The position numbers and the translations under genes were made by a program. A stretch of 20,250 nucleotides of DNA, taken from contig CAMYBO010000007.1 of the NCBI GenBank assembly GCA_947254045.1, positions 1 to 20,250 of the forward strand, written 5' to 3'. The stretch is from an uncultured Granulicatella sp. (GTDB taxonomy: Bacteria > Bacillota > Bacilli > Lactobacillales > Aerococcaceae). The number at the start of each line of letters is the position of its first letter. Position 1 is the stretch's first letter. The notes below the pieces were generated by a model. That model made no database searches. It saw nothing but the letters and a program-made list of their open reading frames with translations, and was not told the DNA's origin. Positions 7,410-14,488 of the stretch are shown here, in pieces.

Positions 7410-7946
7410 GTGAGCCGTATCGGAAATAAACCAGTTGTTATCCCAGCAGGCGTAACAATCGACTTAAAGGACAATACAGTAACTGTTAAAGGTCCAAAAG
7501 GTGAATTATCATATACATTCAACCAAAATATCACATTAGTTCAAAACGAAGGTAAAGTTGTTTTCACTCGTCCAGATGACTCAAAAGAAAACAAAACAAT
7601 CCACGGAACAACTCGCGCAGTATTCAACAACATGGTTGTTGGTGTTACTGAAGGATTCCAAAAAGAATTGGAATTAATCGGGGTTGGGTATCGTGCTCAA
7701 TTACAAGGTAAAAAACTTGTATTAAACGTTGGATATTCTCATCCAGTGGAATTCACACCGGAAAAAGGAATTGAAATCGAAGTTCCTTCAAATACTAAAG
7801 TAATCGTAAAAGGTTATGACAAACAAAAAGTTGGCGAATTAGCTGCTAACATTCGTGGCGTACGTCCACCAGAACCATATAAAGGTAAAGGTATTCGTTA
7901 CGTTAATGAATTTGTACGTCGTAAAGAAGGTAAAACAGGTAAATAA
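7410..7946 (+). CDS. rplF: 50S ribosomal protein L6
   Basis: The 178-residue product is L6, made of two tandem related domains, located by the factor-binding site near the sarcin-ricin loop. The start MSRIGNKPVVIPAGV and the C-terminal signature PEPYKGKGIRY (about residues 155-165) are diagnostic. It uses GTG after AAGGAGGTG. Its stop codon lies inside the 5' arm of a 12-bp hairpin that separates it from rplR. Confidence 0.97.
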   Translation: MSRIGNKPVVIPAGVTIDLKDNTVTVKGPKGELSYTFNQNITLVQNEGKVVFTRPDDSKENKTIHGTTRAVFNNMVVGVTEGFQKELELIGVGYRAQLQGKKLVLNVGYSHPVEFTPEKGIEIEVPSNTKVIVKGYDKQKVGELAANIRGVRPPEPYKGKGIRYVNEFVRRKEGKTGK

Positions 7947-7970
7947 TTTTCGTAATTATTTACCTTTTGT
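7937..7970 (+). terminator. Hairpin at the rplF stop, possible weak terminator
   Basis: AGGTAAATAATT (7937-7948) and AATTATTTACCT (7954-7965) form a perfect 12-bp stem with a TTCGT loop, followed by TTTGTTG. The T tract at 7965-7968 is short and the stem is AT-rich. It may end only part of the transcripts, or act as a processing or stability element inside the spc operon. It includes the rplF stop codon (7944-7946). Confidence 0.5.
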
Positions 7971-8014
7971 TGCGCTATTAGTCGCATAAAAATATATTAT
8001 AAGAGGTGAAAATT

Positions 8015-8371
8015 GTGATTACAAAACCAGACAAAAATAAAGTGCGTCAAAACCGTCACGCACGTGTTCGTCGCAAAATTTCTGGTACTGCTGAGTGCCC
8101 ACGCTTGAACGTTTTTCGTTCTAACAAAAACATCTACGCTCAACTAATTGATGACGTAGCGGGTGTGACGCTAGCAAGTGCCTCTACTTTAGATACAAAT
8201 GTAGAAAATGGAACAAAAACAGAGGAAGCTGTTGCAGTTGGTAAATTAATTGCAGAACGTGGACTTGAAAAAAATATTAAGAAAGTAGTCTTTGACCGTG
8301 GTGGATACTTATACCATGGACGTGTAAAAGCTTTAGCTGAAGCTGCACGTGAAAATGGACTAGTATTCTAG
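8015..8371 (+). CDS. rplR: 50S ribosomal protein L18
   Basis: The 118-residue product is L18, which binds 5S rRNA with L5 in the central protuberance. Hallmarks are an Arg/Lys-rich N-terminus (about RQNRHARVRRKISG), RLNVFRSNKNIYAQ, and the C-terminal FDRGGYLYHGRVKALAEAAREN. An in-frame GTG at 8006 lies within the ribosome binding site AAGAGGTG (8001-8008). The GTG at 8015 is correctly spaced and gives the usual length, so it is chosen. The 68-nt gap before it is among the longest in the spc block and contains the hairpin at 7937-7970. Confidence 0.94.
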   Translation: MITKPDKNKVRQNRHARVRRKISGTAECPRLNVFRSNKNIYAQLIDDVAGVTLASASTLDTNVENGTKTEEAVAVGKLIAERGLEKNIKKVVFDRGGYLYHGRVKALAEAARENGLVF

Positions 8372-8392
8372 GAAAAGGAGGACCCACAATTC

Positions 8393-8893
8393 ATGGTTAA
8401 TATTGATGCAAGAAACTTAGAATTAGAAGATCGTGTAGTTGCGATTAACCGCGTAACAAAAGTTGTCAAAGGTGGACGTCGTTTACGTTTTGCTGCTTTA
8501 GTTGTTGTAGGTGACCGTAATGGACATGTTGGATTCGGTACTGGTAAAGCTCAAGAAGTTCCAGAAGCAATCCGTAAAGCAATCGAAGATGCTAAGAAAA
8601 ACTTAATTGAAGTACCTACAAGTGGTTCTACAATTCCTCACGAAGTTATCGGACGTTTCTGCGGTGGAAATGTATTACTTAAACCAGCTCAAGCCGGTTC
8701 AGGAGTTGCCGCAGGTGGACCAGTTCGTGCCGTTGTTGAATTAGCAGGTATCGCTGATGTAACTTCAAAATCTTTAGGTTCAAACACACCTGTAAACATG
8801 GTTCGTGCTACAATCGAAGGTTTGAAACAATTAAAACGTGTTGAAGATGTTGCTGCATTACGTGGCAAATCAGTTGAAGAATTATTAGGATAG
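8393..8893 (+). CDS. rpsE: 30S ribosomal protein S5
   Basis: This 166-residue protein is S5, important for decoding accuracy and mRNA entry, with S4 and S3. The N-terminal double-stranded RNA-binding-like domain carries RVTKVVKGGRRLRFAALVVVGD (about residues 20-41), a loop region where spectinomycin resistance changes occur in other bacteria. The C-terminal domain ends in the usual way. AAAGGAGG precedes the ATG. rpmD follows after 13 nt. Confidence 0.97.
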   Translation: MVNIDARNLELEDRVVAINRVTKVVKGGRRLRFAALVVVGDRNGHVGFGTGKAQEVPEAIRKAIEDAKKNLIEVPTSGSTIPHEVIGRFCGGNVLLKPAQAGSGVAAGGPVRAVVELAGIADVTSKSLGSNTPVNMVRATIEGLKQLKRVEDVAALRGKSVEELLG

Positions 8894-8906
8894 GAGGACA
8901 TAGAAA

Positions 8907-9086
8907 ATGGCAGAATTAAAGATCACTTTAAAGAAAAGCTTGATTGGACGTCCTCAAAACCAAATTGATACTTGTAAAGCATTAGGCTTAACAAAAATTC
9001 GTTCAACAGTTGTAAAACCAGCTAACGATGCTATCAAAGGCATGGTTAACACAGTATCACATCTAGTGGATGTTGAGGAAGTTTAA
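8907..9086 (+). CDS. rpmD: 50S ribosomal protein L30
   Basis: Reading from the ATG at 8907 gives 59 residues: MAELKITLKKSLIGRPQNQI opens it and SHLVDVEEV closes it before TAA. This is the small bacterial L30, a peripheral 50S protein. The motif LKKSLIGRP followed by ALGLTKI is characteristic. TAGGAGG at 8891-8897 supports the start. It lies between rpsE and rplO, its usual place. Confidence 0.95.
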   Translation: MAELKITLKKSLIGRPQNQIDTCKALGLTKIRSTVVKPANDAIKGMVNTVSHLVDVEEV

Positions 9087-9118
9087 TTAATCAACTTATA
9101 AGAGGAGGTGCTCGAAAC

Positions 9119-9559
9119 ATGAAACTTCATGAATTACAACCAGCAGCAGGTTCTCGTAAAGAACGTAACCGTGTTGGTAGAGGTCAAGGTTCAGGAAATG
9201 GAAAAACTGCTGGACGCGGAAGCAAAGGTCAAAAAGCTCGTTCAGGCGGTGGCGTTAGATTAGGATTCGAAGGTGGACAAACTCCATTGTTCCGTCGTTT
9301 ACCAAAACGTGGTTTCCAAAATATCAATCGTAAAGAATATGCAGTCGTAAATCTAGAAACATTAAACCGTTTCGAAGATGGACAAGAAGTGACTGCTGCT
9401 GTACTAGTTGAGGCTGGTATCGTTAAAAACGAGAAAGACGGTATCAAAGTATTAGCAAACGGAAAACTTGAACGTAAGTTAACTGTTAAAGCAAATAAAT
9501 TTTCTCAAGCAGCAAAAGAAGCAATTGAAGCTGCAGGTGGAACTGTAGAGGTGATTTAA
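9119..9559 (+). CDS. rplO: 50S ribosomal protein L15
   Basis: The 146-residue product is L15, a late-assembly 50S protein. It has a long Gly/Arg/Lys-rich N-terminal extension that threads through rRNA (about residues 10-60, with GRGQGSGNGKTAGRGSKGQ) and a globular C-terminal domain. AGGAGGTG precedes the ATG. Its stop overlaps the secY start by one base (TAATG), so secY translation is probably coupled to it. Confidence 0.96.
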   Translation: MKLHELQPAAGSRKERNRVGRGQGSGNGKTAGRGSKGQKARSGGGVRLGFEGGQTPLFRRLPKRGFQNINRKEYAVVNLETLNRFEDGQEVTAAVLVEAGIVKNEKDGIKVLANGKLERKLTVKANKFSQAAKEAIEAAGGTVEVI

Positions 9560-10857
9560 TGTTCTCTCTACTGAAAAATGCGATCACAACAAAGGATATT
9601 AGACAACGTCTACTATATACACTAATGGTATTAGTGGTATTCAGAATTGGGACGCATATTACAGTTCCTGGTGTTAATGCATCAGCTATCGAATCATTTG
9701 CATCGTCAGGTTTCTTTGGAATTTTAAATACATTTAGTGGTGGGGCATTATCAAACTTCTCAATCTTTTCGATGGGGGTTTCGCCATACATCACTGCGTC
9801 AATCGTAGTTCAATTATTACAAATGGACATTCTTCCTACATTCGTAGAATGGGCAAAACAAGGGGAAGTTGGTCGACGTAAGTTGAATACCGCAACTCGA
9901 TATTTAACTATTGTTATTGGATTTTTCCAAGCTTTTGCGATTTCATTTGGATTCAATGCGTATGCAAACTATGGATTAATTAACAATCCTGGTATTTCAA
10001 CATACTTATTGATTGCATTAGTTTTAACAGCGGGAACAATGTTTGTTACTTGGTTAGGGGATATGATTACTGTAAATGGAATTAGTAATGGGGTTTCCAT
10101 TATTATCTTTGCAGGGATTGTAGCTCGTATGCCACATGACATTTACGAATTTTATGTCAATCAATTACAAGGAAAAGCTGATGAAGAGTTATATCGTGCG
10201 TATGGATTTACTGCTGCACTAGTAGTGGCCATTATTCTTGTGGTAATGTTAGTAGTATATATTGAACAAGCGCAACGTCGTTTGCCAATTTCATACTCTA
10301 AACGTCCAACAGGAGCAAGCGAAGCTTCATGGTTACCATTGAAGATCAACTCTGCAGGGGTTATTCCAGTAATTTTTGCAAGTTCGTTTATAGCATTACC
10401 TCAAACTGTGTTAAGTGCTGTTCGTGGACAATACAGTGAGGAAAGTTGGTATCAAGTTGCAACAAATATATTTGATTACCAAAAACCAGCAGGTGCAAGT
10501 TTATATATCTTTTTAATAGTAGTATTTACTTACTTCTATGCATTTGTACAAGTAAACCCTGAGAAAGTTGCGGAGAACTTACAAAAACAAGGTGGTTACA
10601 TCTTAAGTGTAAGACCTGGTAAAGAGTCAGAACATTATATTTCTGGAATGCTTTTAAGATTGAGTTCAGTTGGAGCACTTTACTTAGGTGGTATTTCATT
10701 ATTACCTATGATTGCTGCAGCTTTGTGGTATCTACCACGTGGTTTAATGTTAGGTGGAACAAACTTACTTATCGTAGTTGGGGTTGCACTTGAAATTAGC
10801 CGTCAAATTGAAGGCCGAGCAATTAAACGTAAATATAAAGGGTTTATCCAAGAGTAA
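9559..10857 (+). CDS. secY: Preprotein translocase channel subunit SecY
   Basis: This 432-residue, very hydrophobic protein is SecY, the central pore of the SecYEG translocon in the cytoplasmic membrane. It passes secreted proteins with SecA and inserts membrane proteins from the ribosome. Family sequence is present throughout, for example VFRIGTHITVPGVN near residues 28-41, the LPIKINSAGVIPVIFA-type stretch near 257-272 (here LPLKINSAGVIPVIFAS), and the cytosolic loop VNPEKVAENLQKQGGYI. Ten membrane segments are expected from the family. The start overlaps the rplO stop by one base, and GAGGTG lies just upstream. Confidence 0.97.
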   Translation: MFSLLKNAITTKDIRQRLLYTLMVLVVFRIGTHITVPGVNASAIESFASSGFFGILNTFSGGALSNFSIFSMGVSPYITASIVVQLLQMDILPTFVEWAKQGEVGRRKLNTATRYLTIVIGFFQAFAISFGFNAYANYGLINNPGISTYLLIALVLTAGTMFVTWLGDMITVNGISNGVSIIIFAGIVARMPHDIYEFYVNQLQGKADEELYRAYGFTAALVVAIILVVMLVVYIEQAQRRLPISYSKRPTGASEASWLPLKINSAGVIPVIFASSFIALPQTVLSAVRGQYSEESWYQVATNIFDYQKPAGASLYIFLIVVFTYFYAFVQVNPEKVAENLQKQGGYILSVRPGKESEHYISGMLLRLSSVGALYLGGISLLPMIAAALWYLPRGLMLGGTNLLIVVGVALEISRQIEGRAIKRKYKGFIQE

Positions 10858-10868
10858 TGAGGAAGATT

Positions 10869-10898
10869 GACAAAATATTTTTGAATGTTTTGTCTTTT
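10869..10898 (+). terminator. Weak hairpin between secY and adk
   Basis: GACAAAA (10869-10875) and TTTTGTC (10888-10894) form a perfect 7-bp stem with a 12-nt loop, followed by TTTTC. The stem is AT-rich and short. If it stops transcription at all, it probably does so only partially. The 68-nt gap contains little else apart from the adk ribosome binding site. Confidence 0.3.
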
Positions 10899-10925
10899 CT
10901 TCATCTACAATGTAAAGGAGATATT

Positions 10926-11585
10926 ATGAATATTATTTTAATGGGCTTACCTGGAGCAGGTAAAGGAACTCAAGCAGAAAAAATTGTTGCTACTTATAAC
11001 ATTCCACATATTTCAACTGGTGATATGTTCCGTGCTGCTATGCAACAAGGAACAGAGTTAGGACTAAAAGCTAAATCTTTCATGGATAAAGGTGAATTAG
11101 TACCTGATGAAGTTACTAATGGAATTGTTAAGGAACGTTTACAAGCAGAAGATGCTAAAAACGGATTTTTATTGGATGGTTTTCCAAGAACACAAGCTCA
11201 AGCAGAAGCACTTGATAAAATTATGGATGAATTAGGTCGTAAAATTGATGCAGTTATCAATATCGAAGTAAATCCAGAAATTTTAATGCAACGTTTAACT
11301 GGACGATTCATTTGCAGAAACTGTGGAGCTACTTATCACAAAATCAATAAACCAACTAAAGTAGAAGGTACATGTGATCGTTGTGGAGAACACGATTTCT
11401 ACCAACGTGAAGATGACAAACCTGAAACTGTTGAAAATCGTATTCAAATTAATATTGAACAATCAAAACCAATCTTAAACTACTACAATGCAAAAGAAGT
11501 TTTACATAATGTAGATGGTGAAAGCGGGATTGATCATTTGTTTAACACAATTCAATCAATTATGGGCGAACCGCACCAAGCTTAA
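10926..11585 (+). CDS. adk: Adenylate kinase
   Basis: The product is a 219-residue long-form adenylate kinase, interconverting AMP and ATP with two ADP in the cytoplasm. The P-loop GLPGAGKGT is at residues 7-15, the AMP-binding region includes STGDMFR at about 30-36, and FLLDGFPRTQ is at 81-90. The LID domain carries four cysteines (130, 133, 150, 153), implying a structural zinc as in many Gram-positive enzymes. The frame is open from 10857, but the ATG at 10926 follows AAAGGAG and gives the conserved start. In Bacillus map follows adk; here it is absent and infA comes next. Confidence 0.96.
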   Translation: MNIILMGLPGAGKGTQAEKIVATYNIPHISTGDMFRAAMQQGTELGLKAKSFMDKGELVPDEVTNGIVKERLQAEDAKNGFLLDGFPRTQAQAEALDKIMDELGRKIDAVINIEVNPEILMQRLTGRFICRNCGATYHKINKPTKVEGTCDRCGEHDFYQREDDKPETVENRIQINIEQSKPILNYYNAKEVLHNVDGESGIDHLFNTIQSIMGEPHQA

Positions 11586-11594
11586 CCTGTTATC

Positions 11595-11624
11595 TTGCAT
11601 TTATTGTAGCTGAAATGGTATAAT
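11595..11624 (+). promoter_or_regulatory. Internal promoter upstream of infA
   Basis: TTGCAT (11595-11600), an 18-nt spacer and a consensus TATAAT (11619-11624) are preceded by TGG, making an extended -10 element. Transcription would start near 11631, leaving a leader of about 65 nt. The leader contains two CCGT copies (11650-11653 and 11663-11666) that could each pair with ACGG at 11639-11642. This promoter would give the alpha block extra transcripts independent of the rpsJ promoter. Confidence 0.75.
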
Positions 11625-11697
11625 TAGAAAGTTAGATAACGGTAGAAGTCCGTCAGTAAAATCCGTAACAACTTTTTAAAAGTGAGGAGGATGAAGC

Positions 11698-11916
11698 ATG
11701 GCAAAGGAAGACGTAATTGAAATTGAAGGTATTGTTAATGAAACATTACCAAATGCGATGTTCAAGGTCGAACTTGAAAATGGTCATGAGGTTTTAGCGC
11801 ATGTATCTGGTAAAATCCGGATGCACTATATTAAGATTTTACCGGGCGATAAAGTAACGGTTGAATTATCACCTTACGATTTAACGCGCGGAAGAATCAC
11901 ATATCGCTTTAAATAA
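11698..11916 (+). CDS. infA: Translation initiation factor IF-1
   Basis: This 72-residue protein is IF-1, a single S1-type OB-fold domain that binds the 30S A site during initiation with IF-2 and IF-3. The sequence from MAKEDVIEIEGIV to the end GRITYRFK is family-typical over the whole length. TGAGGAGG provides the ribosome binding site. It lies 112 nt after adk with its own promoter and directly precedes rpmJ. Confidence 0.97.
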   Translation: MAKEDVIEIEGIVNETLPNAMFKVELENGHEVLAHVSGKIRMHYIKILPGDKVTVELSPYDLTRGRITYRFK

Positions 11917-11951
11917 TGGACTCCGTTAATGATATAAAGGAGGGAACTTAA

Positions 11952-12065
11952 ATGAAAGTTAGAGCATCAGTAAAACCAATTTGCGAAAAATGTAAAGTCA
12001 TTAAACGCAATGGTAAAGTTATGGTGATTTGTCAAAATCCCAAACATAAACAACGTCAAGGATAA
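11952..12065 (+). CDS. rpmJ: 50S ribosomal protein L36, zinc-binding type
   Basis: Reading from the ATG at 11952 gives 37 residues, MKVRASVKPICEKCKVIKRN to the end NPKHKQRQG. This is L36 with the intact zinc ligands C11, C14, C27 and H32. It is a small 50S protein near the L7/L12 stalk base. AAAGGAGGG lies upstream with good spacing. It sits between infA and rpsM, its normal place in Firmicutes. Confidence 0.96.
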   Translation: MKVRASVKPICEKCKVIKRNGKVMVICQNPKHKQRQG

Positions 12066-12088
12066 TTTATAAGGAGGTACTTAAAAGT

Positions 12089-12454
12089 ATGGCTCGTATT
12101 GCAGGTGTGGATATTCCACGTGAAAAACGTGTTGTTATTTCTTTAACCTATATCTACGGTATCGGTGTTACGACTTCTAAACAAGTATTAGCTGCTGCTA
12201 ATGTAAGTGAAGATACTCGTGTTCGTGATTTATCAAATGATGAATTAGACCGTATCCGTGCAGAAGTGGATAAACTAAAAATTGAAGGTGACTTACGTCG
12301 TGAAGTGAACTTAAACATCAAACGTTTGATGGAAATTGGTTCATATCGTGGTGTTCGCCATCGTCGTGGTTTACCAGTTCGTGGTCAAAATACTAAAAAC
12401 AATGCTCGTACTCGTAAAGGCCCAGCTAAGGCTATTGCAGGTAAGAAAAAATAA
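12089..12454 (+). CDS. rpsM: 30S ribosomal protein S13
   Basis: The 121-residue product is S13 of the 30S head, contacting the P-site tRNA and the 50S central protuberance. The start MARIAGVDIPREKRVVISLT is diagnostic. So is the basic C-terminal tail at about residues 88-121, which includes RGVRHRRGLPVRGQNTK and reaches toward the P site. AAGGAGG precedes the ATG. rpsK follows after 27 nt. Confidence 0.97.
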   Translation: MARIAGVDIPREKRVVISLTYIYGIGVTTSKQVLAAANVSEDTRVRDLSNDELDRIRAEVDKLKIEGDLRREVNLNIKRLMEIGSYRGVRHRRGLPVRGQNTKNNARTRKGPAKAIAGKKK

Positions 12455-12481
12455 ATTAGAGAAGAAGGAGGTTAATTCTTC

Positions 12482-12868
12482 ATGGCAAAGAAAGTTGTAC
12501 GCAAACGCCGCGTGAAAAAGAATATTGAATCTGGTGTAGCTCACATCCGTTCAACATTTAATAATACAATTGTTATGATTACAGATGTACATGGAAATGC
12601 TGTTTCATGGTCTTCTGCAGGTGCTTTAGGATTTAAAGGTTCTAAAAAATCAACACCATTCGCTGCTCAAATGGCTGCTGAATCTGCTGCGAAAGGTTCA
12701 ATGGAGCATGGTATGAAAACAGTTGAAGTTTCAGTTAAAGGTCCTGGTTCAGGTCGTGAAGCTGCAATTCGTTCATTACAAGCTACTGGTTTAGAAGTTA
12801 CAGCAATTCGTGACGTAACACCAATCCCACATAATGGATGTCGTCCTCCAAAACGCCGTCGTGTGTAA
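12482..12868 (+). CDS. rpsK: 30S ribosomal protein S11
   Basis: This 128-residue protein is S11, in the 30S platform next to the E site, where it contacts mRNA upstream of the start codon. Typical sequence is seen at IESGVAHIRSTFNNTIVMITD and in the C-terminal TPIPHNGCRPPKRRRV. GAAGGAGG lies upstream of the ATG. A 70-nt gap with a 7-bp inverted repeat separates it from rpoA. Confidence 0.97.
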   Translation: MAKKVVRKRRVKKNIESGVAHIRSTFNNTIVMITDVHGNAVSWSSAGALGFKGSKKSTPFAAQMAAESAAKGSMEHGMKTVEVSVKGPGSGREAAIRSLQATGLEVTAIRDVTPIPHNGCRPPKRRRV

Positions 12869-12938
12869 TGGATTGTTATTGTTGAATTTTGTTGAACAAT
12901 CGCACATTGTACGTACGTTTTGAAAGGGGTAAATAATA

Positions 12939-13883
12939 ATGATCGAAATTGAAAAACCAAAAATTGAAACGATTGAGATCAGCGAAGATGCTAAATTTGG
13001 TAAATTCGTTGTTGAGCCACTTGAACGCGGTTATGGTACTACATTAGGGAACTCATTACGCCGTATTCTATTATCGTCACTCCCTGGTACTGCAGTAACA
13101 GATATCCAAATGGATGGCGTGTTACATGAATTTTCAACAATAGATGGCGTGGTAGAAGATGTTGCTGCAATTATTTTAAATATTAAGAAAATTGCATTAA
13201 AATCTTTTAGCGAAGATGATAAAGTGTTAGAAATCGATATCGTTGGTCCTGCTGTTGTAACAGCTGGAGATATCAAACATGATAGTGATGTCGAAATCCT
13301 TAACCCTGATTTATATATTTGTACAGTAGCTGAAGGTCATCGCTTCCATGTTCGTATGAACGCTAAAAATGGTCGCGGTTATGTTCGTGCTGACTATAAT
13401 AAATCTGAAAATATGCCAATTGGTGTTATCCCAATTGATTCTATTTATACTCCGATTAGTAAAGTGAACTACCAAGTCGAAAATACTCGCATTGGTCAAA
13501 AAAATATTTATGATAAATTAACGTTAGATGTATGGACAGATGGTTCTATCTCTCCAGAGGAAGCTATTAGTTTAGCAGCTCGTATTTTAACAGAACACTT
13601 AAATATTTTTGTTAATTTAACAGATGAAACTCGTCAAGTAGAAATTATGGTCGAAAAAGAAGAAACTCAAAAAGAGAAGATGCTTGAAATGACTATTGAA
13701 GAATTGGACTTATCAGTTCGTTCTTATAACTGCTTAAAACGTGCGGGAATCAATACTGTACAAGAATTAACAAACAAATCTGAAGCTGAAATGATCAAAG
13801 TTCGTAACTTAGGTCGTAAATCGCTTGAAGAAGTTAAACACAAATTAATCGAATTAAATTTAGATTTACGTCGTGAAGACTAA
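12939..13883 (+). CDS. rpoA: RNA polymerase alpha subunit
   Basis: The 314-residue product is the alpha subunit, which dimerises to nucleate RNA polymerase assembly. The N-terminal domain (about residues 1-230) is recognisable from FVVEPLERGYGTTLGNSLRR. After an acidic linker, the C-terminal domain (about 243-310, LDLSVRSYNCLKRAGI and VRNLGRKSLEEV) binds UP elements and activators. GAAAGGGG provides a moderate ribosome binding site. It is co-transcribed with the S13 and S11 genes, as in nearly all bacteria. Confidence 0.98.
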   Translation: MIEIEKPKIETIEISEDAKFGKFVVEPLERGYGTTLGNSLRRILLSSLPGTAVTDIQMDGVLHEFSTIDGVVEDVAAIILNIKKIALKSFSEDDKVLEIDIVGPAVVTAGDIKHDSDVEILNPDLYICTVAEGHRFHVRMNAKNGRGYVRADYNKSENMPIGVIPIDSIYTPISKVNYQVENTRIGQKNIYDKLTLDVWTDGSISPEEAISLAARILTEHLNIFVNLTDETRQVEIMVEKEETQKEKMLEMTIEELDLSVRSYNCLKRAGINTVQELTNKSEAEMIKVRNLGRKSLEEVKHKLIELNLDLRRED

Positions 13884-13915
13884 TAGAAACTCTTAAGAAG
13901 GAGGAATATTAAAAA

Positions 13916-14296
13916 ATGGCTTATCGTAAATTAGGACGTACAAGTTCACAACGTAAAGCGTTATTACGTGACTTGACAACTGACTTAATTATTAACGAAC
14001 GCATCGTTACAACTGAAGCTCGTGCTAAAGAAATTCGCTCAACTGTAGAGAAAATGATTACTTTAGGTAAACGTGGAGATTTACATGCTCGTCGTCAAGC
14101 AGCTGCATTTGTTCGTAACGAAGTAGCAGATGTACGTGAAGAAGGCGAAGGAATCGTTGTTGAAACTGCATTACAAAAATTATTCAATGGTTTAGCATCA
14201 CGTTACAACGAACGTCAAGGTGGATACACTCGTGTTCTTAAAACTGAACCTCGTCGTGGCGATGCTGCACCAATGGTTATCATTGAATTAGTTTAA
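13916..14296 (+). CDS. rplQ: 50S ribosomal protein L17
   Basis: This 126-residue protein is L17, near the exit of the peptide tunnel. It begins MAYRKLGRTSSQRKALLRDLTT and has the short bacterial form ending in GGYTRVLKTEPRRGDAAPMV and a few more residues. AAGGAGG precedes the ATG. It is the last gene of the ribosomal protein cluster, and a structured region with terminators follows immediately. Confidence 0.97.
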   Translation: MAYRKLGRTSSQRKALLRDLTTDLIINERIVTTEARAKEIRSTVEKMITLGKRGDLHARRQAAAFVRNEVADVREEGEGIVVETALQKLFNGLASRYNERQGGYTRVLKTEPRRGDAAPMVIIELV

Positions 14297-14378
14297 TAAA
14301 TAAACAAACACTTTTCGATGGTTGAAATGAGCGTCATGATGGTAATAATCATCTTGCGGTTGTGAGGTGAGAAGTCTG

Positions 14379-14408
14379 AGGCTACTGTAAAGTAGCCTTA
14401 TTCTTTCT
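14379..14408 (+). terminator. Hairpin with T-rich tail after rplQ
   Basis: AGGCTACT (14379-14386) and AGTAGCCT (14391-14398) form a perfect 8-bp stem with a GTAA tetraloop, followed by TATTCTTTCT. GTAA is a GNRA-type loop, which is stable. The interrupted T tract suggests partial termination. It may instead be the core of the structured RNA described for this region. Confidence 0.5.
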
Positions 14409-14455
14409 CATGATTATTTAGTCTAGCTCGCTGTCTCCCCGCCAGCGTTGGCGGG

Positions 14456-14488
14456 AAGGCACTTCATCATGAAGGTGTCTTTTTTTTG
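14456..14488 (+). terminator. Strong intrinsic terminator of the ribosomal protein cluster
   Basis: Bases 14456-14466 pair with 14470-14481 in an 11-bp stem with one bulged G (14475), one G-T wobble and a three-base loop. Eight T residues follow at 14480-14487. A separate GC-rich hairpin (CCCGCCA/TGGCGGG, 14438-14455) abuts it. This is the most convincing end of the rpsJ-rplQ transcript. Confidence 0.8.

Larger units (their letters stand above)
14305..14488 (+). ncRNA. Candidate L17 downstream element (3' UTR RNA)
   Basis: The region just after rplQ is densely structured. AATAATCAT (14344-14352) pairs perfectly with ATGATTATT (14410-14418), enclosing an 8-bp hairpin at 14379-14398. A 7-bp GC-rich hairpin follows at 14438-14455, then the terminator at 14456-14487. 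Its place matches the L17 downstream element, a conserved RNA of unknown function reported directly downstream of rplQ in lactic acid bacteria and Listeria. I recognise it by position and structure only, without a covariance-model match, and its exact limits are uncertain. Confidence 0.5.

Noticed and set aside
7970..7998. Possible promoter TTGCGC-17-TATATT before rplR
   Set aside because: The -35 matches the consensus in only three positions, and transcription would begin inside the ribosome binding site, leaving almost no leader.
10882..10911. Possible promoter TTGAAT-18-TACAAT before adk
   Set aside because: The start would fall on the adk ribosome binding site (AAAGGAG), so an efficient transcript is unlikely.
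10857..10925. Upstream extension of adk starting at the secY stop
   Set aside because: It would add 23 residues before the P-loop that adenylate kinases lack. The ATG at 10926 has AAAGGAG and the conserved start.
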